DNA of 64,000 bases from CAVVUC01 sp963751395 (GCA_963751395.1 CAVVUC010000001.1:1426001-1490000); one strand, 5' to 3'. Counted from the first letter of the stretch, positions 7,813 to 18,404 are shown. Notes: generated from the sequence alone by a model not told the origin. Translations and numbers: made by a program.

Positions 7813-10800
7813 TCATGGAGTGACCACCGCGCGGAGGCGGACGAACTTTGCGGAGCCGGTGCCCTTCGGGATCGTGACGGTCACGGCGTCCGGGGCGGAA
7901 CCGTTTTCCTGGATGCCAACGCCGTCCGAAGAGGTGGCGGTGGTGGCTCCCACGAGGTAGATCTCGTTCCAGTTAAAGAGATCCGTGCTCGCTTCCACGC
8001 GCAGGGTAATGTCCGCGGTCTCGCTGGCATCGGCGCGCTGGAAAACAAAGTTCAGGCTGGTGTCGTTGTCGGACACTTGCGGAGCGTGCCCCGGATCGGC
8101 CTGCGCGGGGTTGCCGCCGAGCACCAGCTCGAGCACGTTTGCAAGGCCGTCGCCGTCCGGGTCGCCGACGGGTGTGGGATCGCTCACGCCGTAGCCGGCG
8201 ATCCACGTGGTGAAGAACGTGGGCACGAGTTTGATGACCCGGTTGACGAGGTCGTAGGCAAGCCTGTAGCCAGCCGGGAGTCCGTTCACGCCGGCGAACT
8301 GCGTGCCGGTGAGCGAGCCGAAGCTGGCGATCACGTATTCCTGGGCCGTGATGCCGCCGGAGAGAACCGACAGGTCGAGCGTGGCATTGGTGATGTTCAG
8401 GTTGCCGGCGACGACGAGTGTGTCGGTGCCGCCCGCGTTGAGGTCGATGGCGAGGATGCCGTTGATGGTGGCGGGGCCGTTCACCGTGCCGGAGCCAGCC
8501 AACGTCGCACCGGGGGCGATGGTGATTCCTCCAGTGGTGACACCGGATTTGACCTTCAGCGTGCCCGTATTGACCGCCCAGTTCACCGCCGTCCCATTGC
8601 CGCTGGCACCGGCGGCCAGTTCGAGCGTGCCGGTTTCCTCCTTAACCACCGTGCCATTGGCCAGGCGCGCGCTGACGATCAGATCGGAGGCCGCGTCACC
8701 GGTCACGTTGTTGACCGTGAAAGTGCGGGTCCCGCCAACATTGTTAGCGCCGTCGCTCATCTGCATGTTCGCGCTGGTCCCGGCACCGGAGGCCGTCGTG
8801 ATGGACGACGCAACAGTGCCACTCACGGTAATGTCGCCGCCGAGGGTAAAGGAGCCGTTCCATTGATCAGGGAAGTTGTTAAAGCCAGTGCCGACTTCGA
8901 TGGTGCCGCCGTTGAGGGTGACGTTGCCGAGGCCGGTGATGTAGTTGGCGGCTCCCTTGAGCGTTCCGCCTTGGTTGATGACCACCGCGTGGGCATCGGT
9001 CCCGCCGGCAGCAAGGTTTGTATTGTCCAACCAGTTATAGGTATTGCCAGTGAGCACGCCGCCGTTGTTGAGGGTGACCTCATTGGCGGGAGCAGAGGAA
9101 CCAAGGGCCGAGGCACCGCCCTTGACGGCCTGGATACCGGCGACCACCGTGCCGCCAGTGACGGTCGTGCCGCCGCTGTAGGTGTTCGCTCCGGAGAGAG
9201 TCAGGAGGCCGCTGTCGATTTTGGTCAGCCCGTCCGTGCCGGTCAACACGCAAGCAATGGTGGCGGTGACGCCACTGCCCACGGTAACCGTCGGCGTGCC
9301 GGTGGCGACGTCGAGCGCAAGCGGATTTCCGTTGATGGTGAAGTTGCCATTGGAGAAATTCAGGTGGCCGATGGTGAGTGCCGCGCAATTTTGGTTGATC
9401 GTGCCGCCTGTGGCGAGCGGGAAGGTCGCGGCGAAACCAGCGCCCCTGGACACAGCCTGGTTTTGCCACCGGGTGGCATCGGTCCAATTCCCCCCTGAGG
9501 CGGCGGACCAGATGCCGTTTTTGTCCGGGAACAACGGCGCACAGGAAACCTCGGCGGCCGGGCTGCTGGTAGCGTTGCCAGCGACCGCGGACACCACATA
9601 AAAATACGTCGTGTCATAAAGCAACCCGCTGTCCACGAAGTGGGTCGAACCGGTCATGGCCACTTGCGTGTAGGGACCACCGGATACCGTCGATCGACTG
9701 ACCACATAGACGACGGCACCCTCGCTGGCGGTCCAGGAGAGGGAAACCTGCGCGTCGCCGGGCGCGGCCGTCAGGCCGGTCGGCGGCGCTGGCGGCAGCG
9801 TGGCGGTGAGCCGCACGTTGTCGTAGTCGGTCTGGATGCCGTAGCCGATGAGGCGGATTTGGAGGGCCTGGCCGGACGTCACGGTGGCGGGTGAGGTGCA
9901 GGTCACCACGGCATCCCTCCATTGGTCGAGTGCCGGGGATGCCGCACCCGTTCCGCCGTGGCCCGCATCGTAGTCCGAGGCAAGTTTGACGCCTCCAGCC
10001 CAGAATTCGACCCCGTAGCCTGGAAAGGTCGGGTAACCAATGCCCGGCATATCCTTGCGCCAGCCTATCGCCACGGTGAGGGTATAGGCGGTGTTGGCCT
10101 GTAGCGTGGTGGCGAGAGTCTGAGAGATATTGGTTCCGCCGTTCGCGTAGGCATAGATGTCTCCGTCAGGGATGCCGCCTGAGTATTGGCCGGAAGTAGT
10201 CCACCCGCTGCCGAAAGCGTCGCCTGATTTGACCCAGGGCGAAGGCACGGAAGCGATGCTTTCGCCGGGGACCGCACCGACGCCGGTCCAACCGCTCAAG
10301 GATTTGGCTCCCTCGAAGCTGTGCTCTCCGACGGTAATCGCCGTGGTGTTGTAGGTTCCGGTGCTGAAGATCCAGGTCGCATTTGCGGCGATGCCCGGAA
10401 ACGGGTTGTTGGCGGTATCCAGGATGGCTCCGGCACCGATCTCGACCCCATAGCGGGTGGAGATGGCAAAGTTGTTGGCGGGATTGATGGTGACCACCGC
10501 GCCGCTGACGGAAACGAGTTCGCTCGTGACCGGGATGGTTTCCACCACCGCGCCGTTCGTTAGCTCGCGGAGCACGATGTCACCGACGCCTTTTTTCACG
10601 GGCTCGTTGAAGGTGATGACGAGGTTGGTGTCCAACGCGACGCCGATCCCGGCGTTGGCGGGAGCGAGGGACTGGATGGCCGGGGCGGTTGTGTCAGGCG
10701 GCAAGGTGGGGTCCAGTGGCAGTTGCAGGGTGGCCTTGCCCAGGCTGCGCAGCATGTGGCTGGTGCTGGTGCCGCCCGGTGCGTCATAGAAGATGTAGAG

Positions 10801-11805
10801 CTTGTCGCCCACCACTGTGACCGAGGGCATGCCGATGCAGTTGCTGCTCCAGGTGCAGTTCGACCCGTCGAGCACCACCGCCTTGTTCGCGGGATTCCAA
10901 GTGTTGAGATCCGTGGTCCAATAAACCCAGATGCCGTCGGTGTATTCGGTGCCGCCGCCGATGCCGACATGGTTGGTGAACAGGAACCAGGTCGAGTTGG
11001 CCGGCTCGAAGTAGAGCGCGGAGTTTTCAATCTGCTCCTCCACCGGCAGGGCTGGCGAGGCATCCAGGGTCCAGGCACCGGCAAGGTCCTGGGTTCTGGC
11101 GATCCCGAGCGTGCGCTTCACCGCCGCGTCCGTGGAGCTGAAGAACATCCGATACTCCGGACCTTGCTTGATGACCTGCCCGGGGCTGCCAATCATCGAG
11201 TAATAGGTGCCGGGCTGGGGCCTGAAAGGCTTCGGCAGATAATGCTTCGTCCACGGACCGGCGGGCGATGTGGCGGTGGCTCGCATGGTCAGGTAAGGAA
11301 AGTACGGAACGTAGTCGGGCGCGGGGGATGCGTTCGGCGTGCCCAGATAGAACATGTGCCAGAGGTTGTTGTCGTCCTTGATGATCCAGGGTGCGCTTGC
11401 GGAGGCGGAATCCTCGCTGCCGGGTGCGCCGTAATCTAAGACCGGGCCCTTCAGGGTCCAATTGACCAAATCCGTGCTCTCGGCGAGGTGTGCCAGCCAG
11501 CCGTTCAGGCCTGCACCGTCGTAGAACAGATAGAATTTCCCGTCCACCTGGTTGATGAGCGCCTCCCGGATGCCCCGGTAATCGGTCTGGTTTGGCGCAC
11601 CGCCGTAGTCAAGGAACTTGCCCTGATCCGTGGCGTTCATGCGATAGGAGGGATAGGGGCGCCCGTCCGAATAGACAACGGGATTGGTGACAGGAACGAG
11701 TCCGGTGCCGTGGGCGCCGCCCGCAAATAACCAAGCGATCAGGAAGGCAAGCGGCCAGGCGTGACGTATCCGGATCGTGGGAGGTGTTTCAGTGTTCATT
11801 TTCAT
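7813..11805 (-). CDS. Secreted GH43-like/Big_5/FN3/PATR multidomain protein
   Basis: About 1330 residues from ATG 11805 (a TTG lies two codons upstream). A signal peptide (AFLIAWLFAGGAHG) is followed by a GH43-like propeller (about 30-370; GKFYLFYDGAG, APWIIKDDNNLWHMFYLG). Next are a Big_5-type Ig domain (372-488; TFNEPVKKG), an HpiC1-like carbohydrate-module region (492-668), an FN3 domain (672-758) and PATR repeats (GLTKIDSGLLTLSGANTYSG). The last about 130 residues form a tail starting DPTPVGDPDGDGLANVLE, nearly identical to the tail of the upstream gene, and there is no PEP-CTERM motif. It starts 24 bp after the upstream stop, so it is likely in the same transcript from the 18405-18451 promoter. 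I infer a cell-surface or secreted glycan-binding or glycan-cleaving protein. Confidence 0.82.
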   Translation of the reverse strand: MKMNTETPPTIRIRHAWPLAFLIAWLFAGGAHGTGLVPVTNPVVYSDGRPYPSYRMNATDQGKFLDYGGAPNQTDYRGIREALINQVDGKFYLFYDGAGLNGWLAHLAESTDLVNWTLKGPVLDYGAPGSEDSASASAPWIIKDDNNLWHMFYLGTPNASPAPDYVPYFPYLTMRATATSPAGPWTKHYLPKPFRPQPGTYYSMIGSPGQVIKQGPEYRMFFSSTDAAVKRTLGIARTQDLAGAWTLDASPALPVEEQIENSALYFEPANSTWFLFTNHVGIGGGTEYTDGIWVYWTTDLNTWNPANKAVVLDGSNCTWSSNCIGMPSVTVVGDKLYIFYDAPGGTSTSHMLRSLGKATLQLPLDPTLPPDTTAPAIQSLAPANAGIGVALDTNLVITFNEPVKKGVGDIVLRELTNGAVVETIPVTSELVSVSGAVVTINPANNFAISTRYGVEIGAGAILDTANNPFPGIAANATWIFSTGTYNTTAITVGEHSFEGAKSLSGWTGVGAVPGESIASVPSPWVKSGDAFGSGWTTSGQYSGGIPDGDIYAYANGGTNISQTLATTLQANTAYTLTVAIGWRKDMPGIGYPTFPGYGVEFWAGGVKLASDYDAGHGGTGAASPALDQWRDAVVTCTSPATVTSGQALQIRLIGYGIQTDYDNVRLTATLPPAPPTGLTAAPGDAQVSLSWTASEGAVVYVVSRSTVSGGPYTQVAMTGSTHFVDSGLLYDTTYFYVVSAVAGNATSSPAAEVSCAPLFPDKNGIWSAASGGNWTDATRWQNQAVSRGAGFAATFPLATGGTINQNCAALTIGHLNFSNGNFTINGNPLALDVATGTPTVTVGSGVTATIACVLTGTDGLTKIDSGLLTLSGANTYSGGTTVTGGTVVAGIQAVKGGASALGSSAPANEVTLNNGGVLTGNTYNWLDNTNLAAGGTDAHAVVINQGGTLKGAANYITGLGNVTLNGGTIEVGTGFNNFPDQWNGSFTLGGDITVSGTVASSITTASGAGTSANMQMSDGANNVGGTRTFTVNNVTGDAASDLIVSARLANGTVVKEETGTLELAAGASGNGTAVNWAVNTGTLKVKSGVTTGGITIAPGATLAGSGTVNGPATINGILAIDLNAGGTDTLVVAGNLNITNATLDLSVLSGGITAQEYVIASFGSLTGTQFAGVNGLPAGYRLAYDLVNRVIKLVPTFFTTWIAGYGVSDPTPVGDPDGDGLANVLELVLGGNPAQADPGHAPQVSDNDTSLNFVFQRADASETADITLRVEASTDLFNWNEIYLVGATTATSSDGVGIQENGSAPDAVTVTIPKGTGSAKFVRLRAVVTP

Positions 11806-11829
11806 ACGCAAATTGATTGGAGGAAGTGC

Positions 11830-14800
11830 TCATGGGGTGACCACCGCGCGGAGGCGGACAAATTTCGCGGAGCCGGTGCCCTTTGGAATGGTGACGGTGA
11901 CGGTATCCGGCGCGGAGTCGTTTTCCTGGATGACGACGCCGCCCGAGGGCGAGGCGGTGGCGGCTCCCACGAGGTAGATCTCGTTCCAGTTAAAGAGATC
12001 CGTGCTCGCTTCCACGCGCAGGGTGATGTCCGCGGTCTCGCTGGCATCGGTGCGCTGGAACGCGAACACGATGTTGTTGCCGACCAGGGACGTCGTCGGG
12101 GCGATGCCCGAGTTGGGCTGCGAGGGATTGCCGCCCAAAACGTATTCCAGCGCGTTGGGCAGGCCGTCCTTGTCGGGGTCGCCGTTGGGCGTGGAATCGG
12201 AGAGCCCGCAACCTGCCGCCCAGGAGGTGAAGCTCGGCGTGAGCTTGATCACCTTGTTTGTCAGGTCATAGGCAACCTTGTAACCCGCAGGCAGGCCGGT
12301 GATGCCGGCGAATTGCGTGCCGGTCAATGAGCCGAAGCTGGCGATGACGTATTCCTGTTGCGCGATGCCGCCGGAGAGAACCGACAGGTCGAGCGTGGCA
12401 TTGGTGATGTTGAAATTGCCCGCGACGCTGAGCCGGTCGCAGCCGGTCCCATTTACCTCGATGGCGAGGTGGCCATTGAGGGTGACCGAGGAACCGCTGG
12501 TCAGCGTGCCCACCGATGCGCCCGGCGCCAGCGTGCCGCCGCTCTGCACCGTGATAATCCCGCCCACCTTTCCTGTTCCGCCAAGCGTCGCTCCGTTGGC
12601 GACGGTCACAGCGGATGAGCCGGCGGTGCTGCCGGTGACCATCAGCGTCCCGTCACTCACCGTAGTCGTGCCGGTGTAGCTGTAGATGCCGGAGAGCACC
12701 ATCGTGCCAAACCCAGCCTTGCTGATGCCGCTGACGCCGCTTTCGGTGATGGCCGCGTTGACGAGGAGATCCGTCGCCGCCGTTCCGTCGGCCACCGTGA
12801 AGGTGAGCGTGGGATTGGCATCGGCGCGGATTCGGATGCGGCCGGAAATCGTGGAACTCTCGGGGCTGGCCAAGGTGTTGACCGGCGTGTTGCCCCACTC
12901 GTAATAAGTGCCGGTGGGGCTGTTGCTGGCGTTGCTATCCAGCTTGAGCGTGCCGCCGGCCATGTTGACAGTAGCAGCCCAGATGTGGTTGGAGCCGACG
13001 CTGGTATTCACGGTGCCGCCGATGATGTTGAAAGTGTCGATCTTTTGTCCGGCAGTGTAACCGAAGACCGCGCCGCCACCGCCGGTCGCCCTAAGTTCGC
13101 CGCCGGTGTTCACCGTGACCGCGCCACGGATGCCGCCCGTGCCGCCAGATTGACCGCTGATTTCCAAGACACCGCCATTCGTGGCGACGGTCGTCCCGCC
13201 GCTGTAGCTGTTGTTGGCGGAGAGCACGAGTGTGCCCGAGCCGGACTTGGTGATGGAGCCGGTCGTGCCCCACTGGTTGTGAATCACGCCGGAGTAATTC
13301 AACTGGCTGCCGCTGTTGACCGTGATGATCTTGCCCCCGTCGAGGGCGGTGTCCGCCGCGATGGAGGAGGCGGTGGAAGTCACACCGTCACCAGCCGTCA
13401 CGCCGCTTTTGAGGTGCAGGGCACCCCAGTCGGTATTGGAGACGGTGGCGGTGATCGAGCCGCCGTTCAGGTAAAGACCGTTGCGGATGGTCTGCCCCAC
13501 GCCTTGGATGGACCATGTGCCACCCTGGTTGATCGTGACCGCTCCGACCGTCGTGCCGTTCCATTCGCTGCTGGTGGACCACTGCGCGGTCGAGCGCAGG
13601 GTGCCGCCGTTGTTGATGGTAATAGGGCCAGTGCCCAACGTGTGGATCCCGTAATCCTGCATGGACCTGGCGGCTTCAACCGTGCCGCCGTTGATCGTTA
13701 AGCCGCCGTTGAAGCTGTTCTGGCCGGTGAGCGTCAGCGTGCCCGGGCCGGACTTTGCCACGCCGTCCGATCCGGCGAGCACCAGGGCAATCGTCGCGGA
13801 GACACCGGTTCCCACCGAGACGACTGGCGTGCCGGTGGTGACGTCCAGCGTGAGCGTGCCGCCGGTGAGGGTGTAGTTCGAGGTGGCGAAATTGAGGCTG
13901 CCGATGGTGCGGGCGCTGTCGAGCGTGACAGTGACGCCGGTGGCCATGCTGAAGGTGGCGGTCTTGTCCGTGCCGCCGCCGACGACATTGCCCTGCCAGT
14001 TGGTCGGCAGGCTCCAATTCCCGGCAGTGCCGCTGGTCCAGATTCCGTTGCCCGGCTCCGGATAGGGAGTGACGGCGACCTGGGAGGATGCCGGGCCGGT
14101 GCCGCCATTGGCCGCGCCCACCACCACGTAGTAGTATTGCGTGCTGGAAGAAAGCCCGGTGTCGGTGAAGCTGGTGGTGCCGGCGGGCACCTGGCCGACA
14201 TAAACATAAGGCCCGCCGGGCGTGGTCGAGCGGCCGATGTAATACATCGTCTCGCCGGTCCCGGCGGCGCTCCACGACAACTGCACGCTGCCGGCACCCG
14301 CCGTGCCGGTGAGATTGGTCGGAGCCGCGGAGGGGGTCGTGAGCTGGCCGTTATAAATAGATAATGCCTCGGTGTCGGTAACCGCCCGGTTATAGATCAT
14401 CGCCTGGCGGATGTCGCCGTCGAAGAACTCGGCGTTGGCGTTGCTGCGTCCGATCTTGTAGTTGACGGCAGTCACGCTGCCTTGGGTGTAGGAGTGCGAG
14501 GCCTGCAGCGCCCCATTCACATAAATCCGGGCCTGCGTGGCGTCAAAGGTCAGGGTCACATGCTGCCAGACATTGGGGGTCAGCAGGACGCCGGTGTTCC
14601 AGAACTCGTTGTCGAGGATCACATAAATCGAGCCGTAGCTGGCACCCCAGCCCGTGCCGTATTGCCCGGGCGTGTCGCAGTCGAAGATCGCCCCCCGGAA
14701 CGAGGAGGTATCCGGGCGGATCCATGCGGAGAGCGTGCGGGTGCTTGCAGCGACAACCGGAGTCTGGACATAGTCGTCCACCCCGTCGAAGGTCAGGGCC

Positions 14801-17800
14801 GATTCCCCGGTGTTCCAAACTGGACCGTTGTAAAGAGTCCCGGTGTTGCCTTTCGAGCTGCTGTCGGCGGCCGTGGTGCCACTGGTCTCAGCAAACTTAT
14901 ACCAGGCCAGCAGGCTGCTGGAGAAAGTGGCCATGTCCGGCCCCCGGTCGAGCAAATTGATGCTGGCCGTGGCCGCGGCGCTAACCACCTCGTAGCCGCT
15001 GCCGCCGTTGACGGTGAGAGTGATTGTCTCGCTGGTCTCGGTGGCCGCGTCGGGCACGGAAGTGATGGCCACATCGGCATAGGCGGCATTCGCGGGGATG
15101 GTGACGGTTCCCGATGGCCGGACATAGTCGGTGCCGGAACTGGCCGTTCCCCCAATCGTGTAAGTCACGGTGAGCGGCTGCTGTAGCGAGGCGGGATCGA
15201 GCGCCACGCGGGAAATCCGGAAGGAAGCGGTGTTGCCGTTTTCCTGCAGCGTTGTGGAAAGGGCCGCCACTCTCACGCCAACACCGCCGGGAATGGCCGT
15301 CGAATAAACCTTGAAGTCGTCGATGGCACCGTTGAAGTCGGCCAATCCCGCGCCGTGGGCCAGGAAGTTGTGGGCCGGCGTTTCGTTGGTATCGGCGGGC
15401 AGCACGTCTTCGGGGCGCAGCGCACAGGCGGCGGAACCGGCGAGCGCACCGTCGAGATAGAGGGAGGCCGTGACACCGTCGAGCACCACCGAAACGAACG
15501 TCCAGGTGCCGACCGGCAGGGCGGACGCGGCGGGAATGCTCACCGTGGTGGCACCCTTTTTGATCTTCAGTTCGCACTTGCCCGCCGCGTTGCTCGGGGT
15601 CACATAAATCTGGCTGGCCGTGGTGCCATCGCCAAAATGGAAGATCGCCTGGTTGGCCGCGCCGCCGTTCCACTTCACCCAGGCCGTGATCGTGCTCTCG
15701 CGAAAATCGCTCAACCAACGGCTCAAAAGCACATACTGTCCGCTGCCGTTGAAGCTCATCACCCCGGAGCGGACTCCGTCGCTGGCGGCCCACACGGGCG
15801 CCCCCGCCAACTGGCCATCGGTGACGCCATACTTGTCCAGGGCGGCATACGGGTGGGAGGCGGCAAAGTCGTAACAGGCGAACAGCGCCGGTGGATTGGC
15901 ATGCGAGACGGCGTAGGCGGCGGCCTGGTCGTCCCAGATCCAGCCGCTGAGCGCGCCGTTGGAGACCGAGACATTGCCAAGGCTGTCGCCGTCGAAAATG
16001 ACGTCCCCGCTGAACACGTAATTGCTGAAGGAGGTTCCCGCACCTTTGAGCGTGGCGTTGTCCGTGGCCTTGCAACTGTCCGCCATGATCCGATGGCCAC
16101 CCACGCGGGCATTGCCCTCGACGGTCGCGCTGCCTTGAACCAGCGCGTATTCGCGAACCCGGGCATATCCCTGGACCAGGGAGCTTTGGCGCACGATGGC
16201 ATGGCCGCTGACGATGGCGTTGTCCTTGACCGTGGCACTTTCTTTGACCACGGCGTAGTCCTCAATGCGTGCCGTGCCGGAAACCACGGCGGTGCCGAGC
16301 ACGCGGGCGTTGGGGCCGACGTAGGCGGTGCTGGCGACTGTGGCGGTGGAGGCCTTCCAGCCGCCGCCATTGGCATGCTGGACCAGGCCGGTGGTGCTGC
16401 CGCCGCCGACCTCGCGGAAGTTGGCACCGCCGATCTGCATCTGGTAGGGAAAGCGGGTCTTGGCCGGATCGCTCTTGTAGGACTGGATCGTATCCTCGAA
16501 CATGGTGCCGAGGATCTCGCCCGGGGTGGCGGCCACAGAGAGATAGACTTTGTTTTCATTCGCCGCCAGCGTCACCGAGTTGGTGCCCGAGTTGAACAGC
16601 GGCGAGTAACGGGCCACGCCCGAATCGTTGACCACGATGAAGCTGGCGCGCCAGTCGGCCTGCCGGTCGGCGTTTGGCAGCCCCTGGAAGTTGACGCTGA
16701 CCACGCGCCCGTTGGTGCCTTCGGTGTTGGGTTTCAGGTCGTGGATGTTGTGGGCGAAGGCCTGCGGGGCCAGCTCGGGGGCGATCTGCCACCAGGTGGA
16801 ATCGTCGGGCCGTTGCCTGAGGGCGGGATACCGGTAGAGCGTGTTCGTGTCCGCGTCCCAGAAGCTGGAAATGTGGCTCTGCATCGCCGTCTTGCGGGTG
16901 CCGTAGTCCCAGATGGCGTTGCGCCGGGCGTAGCTGCCGATGACATCCTTGACGCCGGAACCGCCGCCGGCCTTGACCAGACGGTCGATCGTCGAGAAGA
17001 TATACTCGTAATCGAGGTTCTCGGTCCAGATCCGGGACGAGAAGCTCTTGTCACCGGTCATACCGGGAAGCACGTCCGGGTTCTGGTCCATGTAAAGCCA
17101 GAGCGGCCAGTTGTCGTACCAATGGTTGGGATGGCTGGGATACTTGAAGCTCGACATCATGTAGCCCTGGCTGAGCTGGGAGGCGTTGGCCTCGAAGATG
17201 TCGGGGTAGATGTCAAACATCGTCTCCGCTCCGTAATTGGCGTGCGACTCCCACCATTTTCCCATGGTGGAGTCGTGGATGCCCTTCCGGGTGTGCGCCT
17301 GGCAAACGTGCATGAACTCGTGCGGATTGACCCACGAAGGCGGGTTGTCGCGTGTGCCGGCCGGATACGTGTTCTGCCATGCGAAGTAGCCCCGCTTGAG
17401 AGGCGCGTCGTCCTCGGTCCCCGACCAGGTGCCGCCCAGGAAAGTCATGGTCATGTTGATCTTGTATTTGGTGCCGCTGGATTGCCCCTGGGGATAGCCC
17501 GGGTCGTTGTAGCGGAGTCGTTTGACATGGTTCTGCCACGACTCCTCCAGGTTGCGAAGCGTCGCCAAGGCCTTGGCGTCAGTCCATGGGGCACCGGGAT
17601 CCTCGGTGTAGGTCAGGTTGGAGTAGATGATCCGGAAACGCTTCGATTCCTTCGAGATAATGGTCGCATTGGTGTTGCCGGCATCGACATGTGTGACCGT
17701 GCCGTTTGCTGGGCAGAGGTTGGAAACGCGGGTGAGATAATCATTCCCCGGCTCGTCGCCCACGAGGACATGGTCTATGGCGAACGCCGTGCCGACGACG

Positions 17801-18375
17801 GTGGCCGGGACGATTCGCAGGTCGGTCAGGGTTCCCCGCCAGTATTCCTCGAGCCCCATGTCGATGCGATAGACGTGGAAGCCGCCGTCCTTGGCGATGA
17901 CCGCGTTGGGAATCGTCACCATCCGGGACGCGCTGAAGCCCGTGAGGGTCAGATCCGTTCCATTCCGATTGTCTCCGCTTTTGATGCCGTGACCGGTCAC
18001 CCCGTAGTAGATCACGATATTCCCGGAATAATTAACCGGCAACTGGATGCGCAGATCGAGGAAGTCGTTGAAGCCGAGGTCAAGGTCCGGCCCGCCGGTG
18101 ATGGAGGCGCGGGACAACTGCGGGGTAGTCGAGGAGGTCGTGCCGCGGATCGAGCCCCCGGAGACACTGGTACCGGAGACGTTGACCATCGTCCAGCTCT
18201 CGGAATTGCCGTCCGTCTCCCATTCTGTCTTCGTCCAAGTAGAAGTGCCCGTGGTCAGCGTGCTCGCCGGATCGACGGTGACGCTGGCAGTGGCGGCCCC
18301 GGCGCGGGTGAGGCTCCAAGCAAGACAACAGGCTGAGGCCAGCACGATCCAGCAACGGTTTTTAATGGTTTTCAT
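11830..18375 (-). CDS. Giant secreted protein: DUF6055-like metallopeptidase, beta-helix, LamG x2, Calx-beta, FN3, PATR
   Basis: 2181 residues. ATG 18375 was chosen because a signal peptide (IVLASACCLAWSLTRAGAATA) follows at once; the frame is open further upstream through non-coding sequence. Approximate domain order: beta-sandwich (30-200); peptidase region resembling the Svx/AvrXca DUF6055 family (225-605) with zinc motif HEFMH at 352-356; hexapeptide-type left-handed beta-helix (682-763, AxVxGxAxVx pattern such as GSATVEGNARVGG); LamG (842-1028); Calx-beta (1035-1138); LamG (1158-1345); FN3 (1345-1441); PATR repeats (1441-2030); and a C-terminal tail shared with the next gene (2051-2181). 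The palindrome promoter lies just upstream. Role inferred: extracellular proteolysis of glycoprotein or plant material, or adhesion. Domain calls come from motif reading. Confidence 0.85.
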   Translation of the reverse strand: MKTIKNRCWIVLASACCLAWSLTRAGAATASVTVDPASTLTTGTSTWTKTEWETDGNSESWTMVNVSGTSVSGGSIRGTTSSTTPQLSRASITGGPDLDLGFNDFLDLRIQLPVNYSGNIVIYYGVTGHGIKSGDNRNGTDLTLTGFSASRMVTIPNAVIAKDGGFHVYRIDMGLEEYWRGTLTDLRIVPATVVGTAFAIDHVLVGDEPGNDYLTRVSNLCPANGTVTHVDAGNTNATIISKESKRFRIIYSNLTYTEDPGAPWTDAKALATLRNLEESWQNHVKRLRYNDPGYPQGQSSGTKYKINMTMTFLGGTWSGTEDDAPLKRGYFAWQNTYPAGTRDNPPSWVNPHEFMHVCQAHTRKGIHDSTMGKWWESHANYGAETMFDIYPDIFEANASQLSQGYMMSSFKYPSHPNHWYDNWPLWLYMDQNPDVLPGMTGDKSFSSRIWTENLDYEYIFSTIDRLVKAGGGSGVKDVIGSYARRNAIWDYGTRKTAMQSHISSFWDADTNTLYRYPALRQRPDDSTWWQIAPELAPQAFAHNIHDLKPNTEGTNGRVVSVNFQGLPNADRQADWRASFIVVNDSGVARYSPLFNSGTNSVTLAANENKVYLSVAATPGEILGTMFEDTIQSYKSDPAKTRFPYQMQIGGANFREVGGGSTTGLVQHANGGGWKASTATVASTAYVGPNARVLGTAVVSGTARIEDYAVVKESATVKDNAIVSGHAIVRQSSLVQGYARVREYALVQGSATVEGNARVGGHRIMADSCKATDNATLKGAGTSFSNYVFSGDVIFDGDSLGNVSVSNGALSGWIWDDQAAAYAVSHANPPALFACYDFAASHPYAALDKYGVTDGQLAGAPVWAASDGVRSGVMSFNGSGQYVLLSRWLSDFRESTITAWVKWNGGAANQAIFHFGDGTTASQIYVTPSNAAGKCELKIKKGATTVSIPAASALPVGTWTFVSVVLDGVTASLYLDGALAGSAACALRPEDVLPADTNETPAHNFLAHGAGLADFNGAIDDFKVYSTAIPGGVGVRVAALSTTLQENGNTASFRISRVALDPASLQQPLTVTYTIGGTASSGTDYVRPSGTVTIPANAAYADVAITSVPDAATETSETITLTVNGGSGYEVVSAAATASINLLDRGPDMATFSSSLLAWYKFAETSGTTAADSSSKGNTGTLYNGPVWNTGESALTFDGVDDYVQTPVVAASTRTLSAWIRPDTSSFRGAIFDCDTPGQYGTGWGASYGSIYVILDNEFWNTGVLLTPNVWQHVTLTFDATQARIYVNGALQASHSYTQGSVTAVNYKIGRSNANAEFFDGDIRQAMIYNRAVTDTEALSIYNGQLTTPSAAPTNLTGTAGAGSVQLSWSAAGTGETMYYIGRSTTPGGPYVYVGQVPAGTTSFTDTGLSSSTQYYYVVVGAANGGTGPASSQVAVTPYPEPGNGIWTSGTAGNWSLPTNWQGNVVGGGTDKTATFSMATGVTVTLDSARTIGSLNFATSNYTLTGGTLTLDVTTGTPVVSVGTGVSATIALVLAGSDGVAKSGPGTLTLTGQNSFNGGLTINGGTVEAARSMQDYGIHTLGTGPITINNGGTLRSTAQWSTSSEWNGTTVGAVTINQGGTWSIQGVGQTIRNGLYLNGGSITATVSNTDWGALHLKSGVTAGDGVTSTASSIAADTALDGGKIITVNSGSQLNYSGVIHNQWGTTGSITKSGSGTLVLSANNSYSGGTTVATNGGVLEISGQSGGTGGIRGAVTVNTGGELRATGGGGAVFGYTAGQKIDTFNIIGGTVNTSVGSNHIWAATVNMAGGTLKLDSNASNSPTGTYYEWGNTPVNTLASPESSTISGRIRIRADANPTLTFTVADGTAATDLLVNAAITESGVSGISKAGFGTMVLSGIYSYTGTTTVSDGTLMVTGSTAGSSAVTVANGATLGGTGKVGGIITVQSGGTLAPGASVGTLTSGSSVTLNGHLAIEVNGTGCDRLSVAGNFNITNATLDLSVLSGGIAQQEYVIASFGSLTGTQFAGITGLPAGYKVAYDLTNKVIKLTPSFTSWAAGCGLSDSTPNGDPDKDGLPNALEYVLGGNPSQPNSGIAPTTSLVGNNIVFAFQRTDASETADITLRVEASTDLFNWNEIYLVGAATASPSGGVVIQENDSAPDTVTVTIPKGTGSAKFVRLRAVVTP

Positions 18376-18404
18376 GGGAATGGTGTTTGGAGTTGGAGAA
18401 CTCC

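Noticed and set aside
15355..18336. Plus-strand open frame of 993 codons
   Set aside because: It is antisense to the metallopeptidase/LamG gene. High GC makes such frames common, and the product has no recognisable motif or signal peptide.
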